From an uncultured Eubacterium sp. (GTDB taxonomy: Bacteria; Bacillota; Clostridia; Lachnospirales; Lachnospiraceae), in contig CAMUHY010000003.1 in NCBI GenBank assembly GCA_947088865.1, positions 1 to 64,000 of the forward strand: a stretch of 64,000 nt of DNA. The letters are read 5' to 3'. Under the pieces are notes generated by a model, which saw nothing but the letters and a program-made list of their open reading frames with translations, made no database searches and was not told the DNA's origin. The stretch's first letter is position 1; each line of letters opens with the position of its first letter. Position numbers and translations under genes: made by a program. Below are positions 33,119 through 42,509 of the stretch, in pieces.

Positions 33119-36100
33119 CTATACCTTTCCTTTTTCTACTTTCCATCTTGCCACGTAATCGTCTTTATCAATCTCTACTGCTGTCTTATAACAAGTCAAT
33201 GCCTTTTCTATATTGCCCTCCGCCTCATAAAGAAAGCCTAACAGCTCATAATAATCTTCACATTCTTCTCTCATACAGCCATCACACATTGAACAGGCTG
33301 TCATATCATTACAATATTCCTGCGCTTTTTTTACATTGCCATAGCACAGATAATATACTGCCATATCAAACAGACAGTTCTTATGTCCATAGACATTATT
33401 TACATATTGTTCTTCTGCGCTCTGTGATGGATTAAAGGCATATTTTTGCTTCAATTCTTCCATAAATTTATCGGCATACTTTTTTGCCATTGATACATTG
33501 CCTTGTACCCAATAAGAATACATTAAATGTTTATTGACGTCTTCTTCACCTGCAAAATTTTCATACATTTTATAAAATTTATTGGCTTGCTTTGCATCAT
33601 CTAAATAATAGGCATATATATTTGCTATGCAAAATATATCTTCACGATATTTTTTCTTATGCAAAGCACCCTTTATATAAACTTCCCATTTTGAAAGAAG
33701 TTTTTTGATTTTATTTCGTACTTCTGTCTTATCACAAAGTCCATAATTGTAATCTAATTTTAAGACAGCCCATTCATAAGCAGAAAGGGAATTGTAATTC
33801 TTTGTTCTCATCATCTCTTTTGCTTTGTCAAACTGTTCCATTTTTTTATACAAATGTATTAATTTATTTAAAAATGTATCTTCCGAATAATAATCTTTGC
33901 CATGATACTTTAAACCTGCCAGATAATATTTCTCTGCATTTTTATAATCTTTTTTTGTCTCACATATCATTGCCCTAAACAGATTATATTTTGGTCTTAT
34001 CTCATTGTCCTGTTTTCCTGATGTAACTTTTTGTATATAATAATATGCTTTATCATATTTTTTCAAATAAAAATATGCTTTTGATATTGCATAATAAGCA
34101 TTTTCGGATGTATGATTGATTTTTAAAATTGCCTTTGCATCATCAATAACCTTATCATACTCCTCTAATGCTATATAGGCAAAACATCTATTTGTGTAAC
34201 AAACTTCTGTTTTATAATCATATTGAATCAACAACGAACTTACATCAACCACTTTTTTTGCATAATAATCACTTTCTTTTTCTTCCATAAGCTCATAATA
34301 AGAATCACACAGCTTGTACATAATATCAACTTTTAAATATTCATCATCACATATGCTTTTTGCATATTCCAATTCAATAACAGCCTTGTCATATTTACCT
34401 GCAAAATTTAACATCCAGCCATAAACATAATAATTATCGGCATCGGGAAGCCATTTAATAGCAAGCTTTCCATAAGACCTTGACTCTTTGTACTTTGTAA
34501 GCCAATGACTAATTCTGCCAAGCAAGTTATACAAATTAGAAAAGACCTCCCTGCTTGGTTTTTCTTCCTGCTCTTTTAAGCGTTTTGCCAACGCTTTTGC
34601 TTTATTATAGATGGTTTCAACGCTAACCTTTGAATGGGCCTCATATAAATATTTTAACTCCAGCACCTCTAACATAGGACTAGTGACTTCCTCTTCTTTT
34701 GCCGCATCCAGTATATTCCTAAAATCCTGCATCTGATTGTATCTTCTAAATGTTTCTGCTGCACGCTCGTAAATTTGCGGTACCTTTGCATAGATATCTT
34801 TTGCCCTATAATACAAATCAACAACTTCCTGCGCCCTGTTTGTCTTAAAGCTTGCTTCCTGCTTTTGCACTATCGCTGCATACCAATTTGGATAACTCTT
34901 TAAAAGAGCATCTACACATTGATATGCTTCCTCATATTTTCTCATCTCCATCAAAATATTAAAATAAAGCTGTTTATGCAGCACTTTATCTGGGTCCCAC
35001 TGTATAGCTCGCACAATCGCTTCCTCAGCATTTTCTAAAAATGAATTGTCATAAATGAGTGTATCTTTTTGTTGTCTCGTTGCATATCTTGCATCGTCCA
35101 TGCTTTTTGCAATATTATAATTGGCTTCCGCCTCATAATGGTAAGCCATCGGAATCTCTTTGCGCTCGTCCTCGCCGCCTTTTTGAAGCTCAACATTATA
35201 AGAAACAGCCGCTTTTAACGCATTATGAAAGTCTTTTTTAATATTATAAAACAAATATTTATAAAAGGACGCTTTATATGCTGATATCTGATTATTTTTT
35301 TCCAGTAAAGCAAGCCCCTCATCTGCTTTACTTAGTCCATAGCAGCACTTTAAAATTCCAAGAACCGTCTCTTCATCCATCACTTCTACTTTATAATGAC
35401 GGTCAAATGCTTCTTGTTGTATCTGTGACAAAACAGATTCAAATTCATCATCTTGTACATGGCTTAAATACTTGACGCCAGCTTTTGACGCACCAAGCAA
35501 ATCCCCTTCTTCCCATCTGCTCAATGCAATATATTTTTTAGAAAATATATCATTTTTTTCTTCCGACAACATATTAAAAATAGGTACTGCCTGCTGTTTC
35601 TTATCACATTTCCAATAAATTTCCCCCACACCATACGGAATACGCATACTGTCTGGATATTTTTGAGGATATTCTCTAAGCAATTTATCTGCAATCTCCA
35701 TTGCTTTCTCTTTTTTATCCAACATTACATACAATCTTGCTTCCTCAAGCGCTGTAAATGGATGATATATTCCAAAATCCTTTAATGTATCAAGGCAATC
35801 CTGTGCCTCATTAATATTTTCCTCATCAATTTGTTTTTCTAAATATTCTTGTCCTTCTAAATATTCATCATACGGCGCATATTCATCCCCCTCAAACCAT
35901 TCATAAGCAAAATCACTTTTGCCCTCTTTATCTTGAATTTTATTTAAAATATAATTGACAAATCCTTCTGGAAGAAACTCTTTATAGCTATCTGCATTGT
36001 CTGCTATATGAAAATAGGTATCCAGCAATCCATATGTAGCGCTGTTTAAACGAAAATAATCGGCTAAATACAAAAACAGTGTATGTTTTGCTTCTTCGCC

Positions 36101-36463
36101 ATACTCTAAATCCTGTAAAATCCCATCATCTAAAAGTGTTCTCCACTGTTCTATATCAAACCTTTTTTTAATTGATGTATACACATCATGTACCTTATCC
36201 ATCCATTCTTTAACAGGAACACTGGAATGGGCTTCATATGCTTTGCTTTCTTCTTTATATTCAGAAGTATCTTCAACTTCTTCTTGTTCCTCTTGTTTTA
36301 TCCACTTTAACGCTTCCTCATAGGCTTCTCGAAGCTTCATAAACCCTTGTGGGTCATCTTCAGGATTGGTTACCATCAGTTTTTTTCGGTACGCATCGCG
36401 TATTACCGCTTCATTGCGTGTCTCTTCAATCTCTAATATTCTAAAAATGGTTTGCTTATTCAT
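33119..36463 (-). CDS. Giant J-domain-like TPR protein
   Basis: Residues 1-50 resemble the start of a J domain (IFRILEIEETRNEAVIRDAYRKKL...FMKLREAYEEAL), but the essential HPD tripeptide is replaced by NPED. The remaining thousand residues are mostly tetratricopeptide-like helical repeats (for example EEAYQCVDALLKSYPNWYAA, KYDKAVIELEYAKSI and the last NIEKALTCYKTAVEIDKDDY). A Cys cluster (CSMCDGCMREEC) sits near 1070. No signal or membrane segment is seen. Placed right before hscC, it is the probable co-chaperone and client-recruiting scaffold. E. coli HscC likewise uses dedicated J proteins; activity without HPD is an open question. Confidence 0.85.
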   Translation of the reverse strand: MNKQTIFRILEIEETRNEAVIRDAYRKKLMVTNPEDDPQGFMKLREAYEEALKWIKQEEQEEVEDTSEYKEESKAYEAHSSVPVKEWMDKVHDVYTSIKKRFDIEQWRTLLDDGILQDLEYGEEAKHTLFLYLADYFRLNSATYGLLDTYFHIADNADSYKEFLPEGFVNYILNKIQDKEGKSDFAYEWFEGDEYAPYDEYLEGQEYLEKQIDEENINEAQDCLDTLKDFGIYHPFTALEEARLYVMLDKKEKAMEIADKLLREYPQKYPDSMRIPYGVGEIYWKCDKKQQAVPIFNMLSEEKNDIFSKKYIALSRWEEGDLLGASKAGVKYLSHVQDDEFESVLSQIQQEAFDRHYKVEVMDEETVLGILKCCYGLSKADEGLALLEKNNQISAYKASFYKYLFYNIKKDFHNALKAAVSYNVELQKGGEDERKEIPMAYHYEAEANYNIAKSMDDARYATRQQKDTLIYDNSFLENAEEAIVRAIQWDPDKVLHKQLYFNILMEMRKYEEAYQCVDALLKSYPNWYAAIVQKQEASFKTNRAQEVVDLYYRAKDIYAKVPQIYERAAETFRRYNQMQDFRNILDAAKEEEVTSPMLEVLELKYLYEAHSKVSVETIYNKAKALAKRLKEQEEKPSREVFSNLYNLLGRISHWLTKYKESRSYGKLAIKWLPDADNYYVYGWMLNFAGKYDKAVIELEYAKSICDDEYLKVDIMYKLCDSYYELMEEKESDYYAKKVVDVSSLLIQYDYKTEVCYTNRCFAYIALEEYDKVIDDAKAILKINHTSENAYYAISKAYFYLKKYDKAYYYIQKVTSGKQDNEIRPKYNLFRAMICETKKDYKNAEKYYLAGLKYHGKDYYSEDTFLNKLIHLYKKMEQFDKAKEMMRTKNYNSLSAYEWAVLKLDYNYGLCDKTEVRNKIKKLLSKWEVYIKGALHKKKYREDIFCIANIYAYYLDDAKQANKFYKMYENFAGEEDVNKHLMYSYWVQGNVSMAKKYADKFMEELKQKYAFNPSQSAEEQYVNNVYGHKNCLFDMAVYYLCYGNVKKAQEYCNDMTACSMCDGCMREECEDYYELLGFLYEAEGNIEKALTCYKTAVEIDKDDYVARWKVEKGKV

Positions 36464-36601
36464 TACCCCTGCTACTAAAAATGTTATCGTTTTTTCATGA
36501 TGCCTAATTTATTTTTGTATAATTTGCCTAGTAGCTTCTCCTTTCCTATTTTTATATTTTTTCAATTTTTCATATATTCCATATAAATCATTTTTTGTCC
36601 G

Positions 36602-37528
36602 TTATTCAAACAATGGGGTCGAAAAATAGCGTTCTGCTGTATCTGGAAGTACTGTGACAACGGTCTTTCCTTTCCCAAGTTCCCCCGCAAGACGAATTGC
36701 TGCCGCTACGTTTGTACCGCTGGAAATGCCGCACATTAGACCTTCCAATCGGGATAAATCTTTTGCTGTTTTCAGCGCTTCCTCATCTGTTATAATAGCA
36801 ATATGTTCATATATCTTTTGATTTAACACTTTTGGTATCACGCCATCGCCAATCCCCATCTGAATATGTGTGCCAACCGTTCCGCCTGCAAGAATAGCCG
36901 CATTTTCTGGTTCTACTGCCCATATTTTAATATCGGGATTGACTGCTCTTAGCGTCTCACCAATTCCTGTAATCGTACCGCCTGTACCAATTCCTGAACA
37001 AAATCCATGAATGGGTCCTGCAACTTGTTCGAGTATCTCCAATCCTGTATGATGTCTGTGTACCATCGGATTTGCCTGATTTTCAAATTGCTGCGGCACA
37101 AATACATGTGGATTTTCTTCCTTCATTTTCATAGCCGTCTTGACACACTCGTCAATACAGTCTCCTATATTGCCTGCATCATGAATTAAAATGACCTCTG
37201 CCCCATAATGCTCCACTAACATTTTTCGCTCATGGCTTACGGAATCGGGCATAATAATAATCGTCTTATACCCCTTTACTGCACCTACCAGAGCAAGACC
37301 AATCCCTTGATTGCCGCTTGTCGGCTCTACTATAATAGAATCTTTGTTAAGTATTCCATCTTCCTCTGCCTGACAAATCATATTATACGCTGTTCGAGTT
37401 TTAATCGAACCGCCCACATTTAACCCTTCAAATTTCACCAAAACTCTCGCATAACCTTGTGGCACCATACGTTGAAGCTGTATGATAGGTGTATGACCAA
37501 TTGCTTCTAAAACATTCTTATAAATCAT
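36602..37528 (-). CDS. cysK: Cysteine synthase family (PLP) enzyme
   Basis: Cysteine synthase joins O-acetylserine and sulfide to make cysteine. The PLP lysine lies in GGSIKTRTAYNM (residue about 40), the substrate loop is PTSGNQGIGLALV and the phosphate-binding loop GIGTGGTITGIG is intact. Two positions deviate from the usual SVKDR and TSGNTG (KTR and GNQG), so a different amino-acid donor or nucleophile is possible. The 308 aa match CysK length. ATG at 37528 is chosen with AAAGG ten bases before. No sulfur-assimilation genes adjoin it. Confidence 0.85.
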   Translation of the reverse strand: MIYKNVLEAIGHTPIIQLQRMVPQGYARVLVKFEGLNVGGSIKTRTAYNMICQAEEDGILNKDSIIVEPTSGNQGIGLALVGAVKGYKTIIIMPDSVSHERKMLVEHYGAEVILIHDAGNIGDCIDECVKTAMKMKEENPHVFVPQQFENQANPMVHRHHTGLEILEQVAGPIHGFCSGIGTGGTITGIGETLRAVNPDIKIWAVEPENAAILAGGTVGTHIQMGIGDGVIPKVLNQKIYEHIAIITDEEALKTAKDLSRLEGLMCGISSGTNVAAAIRLAGELGKGKTVVTVLPDTAERYFSTPLFE

Positions 37529-37626
37529 TTTTATAAAACCTTTCTCATTCAAATACGTTTTATACTATTTTAAAATATTCTGTCATTGCAAAATTGTTAC
37601 AATTCAACACCCAATCTATCCATTGA

Positions 37627-38406
37627 TTAAATATAATCCAATGATATATTTTTATGTCGTATACTGAAATTTCCTGAAACGGTATTAACTTTATACTTCG
37701 CTTTTCCATCGCCAACCGTGTACGTTTTTCCACTTTTTTTCGTTGTCGTTTTATCACTTTTATAATCTCCGCTAACGGTATTAAATTCCACTTCATATCC
37801 TGCATCCTGCGGTAATTCAAAGCTAATAGAACCTGATACCGAATCAAATTTTCCATTTTCAGGGCATGTTGATGTAATTAAATTAACACTGCCGCTAACA
37901 GAATCAATATTAAAATCTTCCACTGTGGACGATTTGACTACAATATCACCCGATACTGTATCTAAATCAAGCTCTTTCACATTGACATTATCTATCGTCA
38001 AATTGGCAGACACAACATCAATATCAGCATCATCTAACAAAAGGGATTCTGGCAATTCAACCGTAAGTGATTTTTGTAAATTTGAAAATTGAAATTTTCC
38101 TGATTTGGCAAACTTAATATGTAATGTATCACCTTCCAAATAGTAATACATTGAAGTATCATCATTCGTTTTTTTATTGGATGTCTCATTAAATGCAATT
38201 GTATTTTCGGCATGTTTGACTATCTTTACATCACCGCTAACCCAGTCAATCTCAATATTTTTAATAGTGGCTTCAAGTGTTGCACCGCCTTTTATGTATT
38301 TATCAAAATCATCATAAAAATAAGTTGTATTACTGCACCCCGATAAAGCCATACACAACATCACACATAATAATAACATACCTAAAAATTTCTTTTTCAT
38401 TTTCAT
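37627..38406 (-). CDS. DUF4097 lipoprotein (repetitive beta-strand protein)
   Basis: The signal peptide ends in a lipobox (ALSGC near residue 24), so it is a lipid-anchored exported protein. The rest is a DUF4097 domain: six evenly spaced repeats of the D/N-x-VSG-D/S type (DWVSGDVK, DTVSGDIV, DSVSGSVN, DSVSGSIS, NTVSGDYK, NTVSGNFS), typical of a right-handed beta-helix-like fold. These proteins often accompany envelope-stress two-component or ABC systems; one lies upstream on the same strand, though 480 bases with repeat B intervene. GGAGG is six bases before the ATG at 38406. Confidence 0.9.
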   Translation of the reverse strand: MKMKKKFLGMLLLCVMLCMALSGCSNTTYFYDDFDKYIKGGATLEATIKNIEIDWVSGDVKIVKHAENTIAFNETSNKKTNDDTSMYYYLEGDTLHIKFAKSGKFQFSNLQKSLTVELPESLLLDDADIDVVSANLTIDNVNVKELDLDTVSGDIVVKSSTVEDFNIDSVSGSVNLITSTCPENGKFDSVSGSISFELPQDAGYEVEFNTVSGDYKSDKTTTKKSGKTYTVGDGKAKYKVNTVSGNFSIRHKNISLDYI

Positions 38407-38521
38407 AAAATTCCTCCATTCTGCAATTCTGCACTGTTTTTTAGATAAAAATAAATTTCATGCCAAGCATCACTTAACACAAAATCACAAAAAATGCCAC
38501 AGCTTTGATGTGGTTATTATG

Positions 38522-38612
38522 TCATGGTTTTATACATCATGAGAAACCAGAAGTTTGCGAAGCAAACTTTTATAGCTCGGCTTTTGCCGAGATTATTATA
38601 TCATAAAAATTT
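38522..38612 (-). repeat. Two-hairpin repeat B, copy 2
   Basis: A perfect hairpin AAGTTTGC-GAA-GCAAACTT (38551-38569) and a perfect CTCGGC-TTTT-GCCGAG follow each other. ATGGTTT near 38525 and AAACCAT near 38620 form an outer inverted pair. It lies 116 bases upstream of the DUF4097 gene. On the minus strand it contains ATGATATAATAATC, a possible -10. The rest of the 478-base gap (38407-38884) is AT-rich, with one further stem at 38633-38667. Confidence 0.8.
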
Positions 38613-38632
38613 AAATGAAACCATAACAAAAT

Positions 38633-38667
38633 GAGCGTTCAAAGGTAAAAACCCATAACGAACGCCC
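38633..38667 (-). terminator. Possible terminator after the ABC transporter genes
   Basis: Arms GGGCGTTC (38660-38667) and GAACGCTC (38633-38640) pair with one G-U on the minus strand, followed by ATTTTGTT. It lies about 220 bases beyond the ATPase stop codon, so its assignment is tentative. Confidence 0.4.
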
Positions 38668-38884
38668 AATTTGGAAAAGAATATATATGATTATGACATC
38701 ACCTAAATATAAAATAAGAAATGTATTTTTATAAAAACAATTAAATACATTACTTACAAAATAAGATTACATTAAATTGTAAAAAATTGCAACTAATTAT
38801 TATGTATTTTTTTTAATACAAACTTCAACTAAAATATATTTTTTATTATTTATTATCTTTTTTATTTATTATAAATATATAGCC

Positions 38885-39553
38885 TTACAACGCTACAACA
38901 CCATCTGCTATCATTAAAATTCGGTCTGCATAGTCTGCCATCTGTTTATCATGTGTTACCATAATAATTGTCTGATTATAATTGGTAGAAGCAACCGATA
39001 ACATTTTTGCAATAGTAGCTGCATTGGCAGCATCCAAATTTCCCGTTGGCTCATCGGCAAATATGACGGCGGGACTTATCGCAATGGCTCTGGCTATGGC
39101 AACGCGCTGCTGCTCTCCTCCTGACATTTGAAACGGAAATTTATTTTTACAATGACTAATTTCAAGTTGTTCTAATAGAGCATCGATTTCTATTGAATCT
39201 ACTTTTTTATTATCCAGTGCAAGCGGCATAATAATATTTTCATAAGCTGTAAACTCTGGAAACAAACTATAATCTTGATATATAAATCCTATTTTATTTC
39301 TTCTATAAGCTGCAATTTCCTTATCTTTTAATTGCAAAATATTCTTACCATCAATAAAGACTTCACCCTCATCTGGTTTATCCATGCTCCCTAAAATCCG
39401 CAGCAACGTGGACTTTCCAGAACCGCTTTTTCCTACGATTGCCACAAATTCTCCTTTTTTAAAAGAAACGTCACATTTTTTTAATGCCTGTACTTCTACC
39501 GAACCTGTGTGATACGTTTTGGATATACCATGCGCACTTAAAATTTCTCCCAT
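38885..39553 (-). CDS. ABC transporter ATP-binding protein (MacB/LolD type)
   Basis: This 222 aa ATPase has Walker A (GKSGSGKSTLLRIL), Q-loop (YQDYSLFPEFTAYENI), signature (QMSGGEQQRVAIARAIA), Walker B (VIFADEPTGNLD) and an H-loop (VTHD). It belongs to the group that powers FtsX-type permeases, which move lipids, peptides or antibiotics, or act as mechanotransmitters. Its partner is the large FtsX-type permease 14 bases upstream, and both follow a two-component system, the usual layout of antimicrobial-peptide sensing and detoxification units. Confidence 0.93.
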   Translation of the reverse strand: MGEILSAHGISKTYHTGSVEVQALKKCDVSFKKGEFVAIVGKSGSGKSTLLRILGSMDKPDEGEVFIDGKNILQLKDKEIAAYRRNKIGFIYQDYSLFPEFTAYENIIMPLALDNKKVDSIEIDALLEQLEISHCKNKFPFQMSGGEQQRVAIARAIAISPAVIFADEPTGNLDAANAATIAKMLSVASTNYNQTIIMVTHDKQMADYADRILMIADGVVAL

Positions 39554-39567
39554 AACATTACCCCCAT

Positions 39568-42408
39568 CTATTTTATTTTTCTGCTAATCACCCATTGCAC
39601 TGCCAGCACAAACGGCAATGTAAAAATACACCACATCGCTTCTCTCAATACTTCTGCCATCCATATTTTACGAATACGGCTATTATCCGCACCAATTTGT
39701 TTTAACAAACCATATTGGTCTTTTCTTTTTTCTATCTTGCTTTTTGCAACAATCATTAAAATAATCACATCTATAAACATTGCCGCAAGAAGTGTAATAC
39801 CATACTGAAGCAACGCATTAATTGCTCTTGTTCGATATTGGTCTTTTTTTTCTGCAAAAGACACACATTCAAAACCAGCTTGTTTACAATAAGCCGATAA
39901 AATATTATTCGTAGCAGAATAAGCAGCAGATAAATCAAACCGTATTGCCATTTGATTATACGCTAACTGATAGGGCGTCTCTTCTTCTGTTATATCTTCT
40001 TGCAGCAATTCACCTAATAATTGCGTCTGGCTATCCATTATAGTTTTCGCCATATTTTCAGAAGCAAGTGCAGTGTAATAGCCAAATTTAGGGATAATAT
40101 CTGCAAATTCTTCGCGAATTTTATCATCAAGAATAACTACCCCTGCCGCGCAAGGCGAAACACGCCCCTCAAAACACCATTGATATATTGGTTTATCCAC
40201 TCTCCATTGTTTAAATTTATCAATTAACATACCAAAAGAAATTTCTTGCCCAACTTTCGTATGTTCATCTACAAAATAATAGTGACTGTTGTTATCTTCA
40301 AATACAATCGATACATTAATTCCGTTTAACCATTTTTTAAATTTAGAAGAATCTTTGTATTTATCTGCACCAAAACCAAATGGTGTTGCAATATAGTCTA
40401 TCTTTTTTCCAACTTGTATGGTGTCATCATGTGAACCATCTTCTTTTGCATCGAGAAACACCAAAATTTGCTCCCCTCTTTCAAAAGCTTCATAATCTAT
40501 CATATGGTCATCAAGATATGGGCTGATTCTGTCATATAATTTTTTAGTAGGTTTTACATATTCCGTCGCAAACAGATACTTATCCTGATACTTTATCTGC
40601 GCTTTTGAAAAGCCTTGTCCTCTTTCATAATTGATAATCTTTTTTAACCCCAACTTATCATAATCCATCCCTTCCCAGCTCCATATTCTGTTGGATTCAA
40701 AATAAGAATAATCAATATTCCCCACGCCTCCCACAGCCTGCAAATCATTTAAAATAGCTTGAGAGATTCCCTCTGTAAGAGCGGCATCTGCATTTCTGCA
40801 ATAAGCGCTGTTGTAAATTTTCCACTGACTTATATGAATAGAAGCGTCCTTACTCATATATTCTTCTAAAGACGGCGTTGGAACAAGACGCGATTTTAGC
40901 AACCCATATCCATCATTGCTGTATTTTTTATTATTTTCCTGTCTTTCTTCAGATGATAGAAATGTCGGATTTTGTTCAACAATATGAAAAACATATTCTT
41001 TTACTTCCATATCTTCATTGACTGGATAGGCCACAAAATCCGGCGCGGCATCGTTATCTTGATATGCCTTGTATGCTGTATACGTATTCCATATACATAA
41101 AACAATAACACCTGTTATTGCCAACGAAAAAATCCGAATGCCTGCATTTAAAAAGAATCCATTTGCATATATAAAACGCTTTCGTACAATTCGATTGATA
41201 TTTTTTCCTGTTATTTTTGTTTTTCTATTTGCTTTTTTCTGTTTGCTTTGAAGAACACCTTTTATAGAAATATTTTTTCCTTTTTCTATCTTTTTTACAT
41301 AAAAAATATAAATTAGTTCCTGAATAATAGCAGTTAGCAAAAGAGCAATCACACATTTTATATATACAGTTGAATCCACATAATAAAATAAAACACCTTT
41401 TTCTCTCTCAATATTGGAGCATATCACTTTTCCCACAAATGCCGCCAAAACAATGCCAACCATTGCTGGAATCACCAACAAAATAAAATTTTCCAATGAT
41501 TCAATCATTCGCATTTGACCTTTTGTCGCTCCAAGCTGCCTCATATGAATATAATTATCGTATCTGCTGCCACGATATCCAATCAACTGATATGTGATTG
41601 CTGCAACACCAATAACCATAATTAACATATACATATAATTATATATAAATGTAGAACCCCATACTTGATAATCATATACACTTGCATTATAAAATATTTG
41701 TTTTATGCCAAGCGATGTTATTCCATTATATATTTCCGAGTAATTTGTGGATTTCACAAAATCTTTTAACCTATAAATATACACATTAGAAATTGTATTA
41801 TTGTACTGTTCATACATATTTTTTGTAACAATAACTGTTGGACATTGTTTTCCCTTTATCCATGTATTGGTATAATTGTTTAATATTCCGCTTAGCACAA
41901 AATCCTTTGTTGTTCCTTTTGACTCATTACCATATGTGTCGGTATATGTATTTAGTGTTATGGTAATGCCAAGTTTCATGTCGTATCCTAAAGAAATCAA
42001 CATATTGTAATCCAATGCAATCTCATTGTCTGCCTGTGGCAAATGTCCTTTATCAACAGTAATATTTCCCTGTCTCATAAATTCATCAGTCATATAACCA
42101 ATACGATAATCGGTGCAATTCCAATCGTTGTCATAAATATATGCCGCTGTCCCTGCCTGTGTTGGTTTTTCAAGATAAGGATGCTTTAACAGTTCTTCAT
42201 TTGGTGTTTCACTTGAAAATTCAATAATAAACCAATCGCCAAACCGCTGTTTATTATTTGCCATCTGCCAATAATACATATCCGTCTGAAAAATCAACAC
42301 CCCAGCCAAAAAGAACATCGCAATCATCGTTGCTGCCAATACGCTGATAATCTCTTTTTTACGCCGAAATATACTTATTATAACTAATTTTAGCAAGTTT
42401 CCATTCAT
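39568..42408 (-). CDS. FtsX-type ABC transporter permease, large
   Basis: The 946 aa permease has an N-terminal membrane segment (about 18-40) and an extracellular domain, then an FtsX-like membrane block (about 255-380; YRGSRYDNYIHMRQLGATKGQ), a short cytosolic linker, another segment near 420 with a second large extracellular domain, and a final FtsX block (RKDQYGLLKQIGADNSRIRKIW). This two-half layout resembles MacB/BceB-class mechanotransmission permeases. The ATG at 42408 has AGGAGG six bases before; 23 upstream codons have none. It is encoded between the kinase and the ATPase genes. Confidence 0.88.
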   Translation of the reverse strand: MNGNLLKLVIISIFRRKKEIISVLAATMIAMFFLAGVLIFQTDMYYWQMANNKQRFGDWFIIEFSSETPNEELLKHPYLEKPTQAGTAAYIYDNDWNCTDYRIGYMTDEFMRQGNITVDKGHLPQADNEIALDYNMLISLGYDMKLGITITLNTYTDTYGNESKGTTKDFVLSGILNNYTNTWIKGKQCPTVIVTKNMYEQYNNTISNVYIYRLKDFVKSTNYSEIYNGITSLGIKQIFYNASVYDYQVWGSTFIYNYMYMLIMVIGVAAITYQLIGYRGSRYDNYIHMRQLGATKGQMRMIESLENFILLVIPAMVGIVLAAFVGKVICSNIEREKGVLFYYVDSTVYIKCVIALLLTAIIQELIYIFYVKKIEKGKNISIKGVLQSKQKKANRKTKITGKNINRIVRKRFIYANGFFLNAGIRIFSLAITGVIVLCIWNTYTAYKAYQDNDAAPDFVAYPVNEDMEVKEYVFHIVEQNPTFLSSEERQENNKKYSNDGYGLLKSRLVPTPSLEEYMSKDASIHISQWKIYNSAYCRNADAALTEGISQAILNDLQAVGGVGNIDYSYFESNRIWSWEGMDYDKLGLKKIINYERGQGFSKAQIKYQDKYLFATEYVKPTKKLYDRISPYLDDHMIDYEAFERGEQILVFLDAKEDGSHDDTIQVGKKIDYIATPFGFGADKYKDSSKFKKWLNGINVSIVFEDNNSHYYFVDEHTKVGQEISFGMLIDKFKQWRVDKPIYQWCFEGRVSPCAAGVVILDDKIREEFADIIPKFGYYTALASENMAKTIMDSQTQLLGELLQEDITEEETPYQLAYNQMAIRFDLSAAYSATNNILSAYCKQAGFECVSFAEKKDQYRTRAINALLQYGITLLAAMFIDVIILMIVAKSKIEKRKDQYGLLKQIGADNSRIRKIWMAEVLREAMWCIFTLPFVLAVQWVISRKIK

Positions 42409-42509
42409 AATCTTCCCTCCTAACAGTATATCCATTATTTTAAAGCTATCTGCTTTTACAGAGATTATAAAACGCAAACCTTACAAACAACTTACAAAAA
42501 AAACAAATC

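Noticed and set aside
37560-37856. Open reading frame of 98 codons on the minus strand
   Set aside because: It overlaps the DUF4097 lipoprotein gene in another frame and has a basic, non-specific composition.
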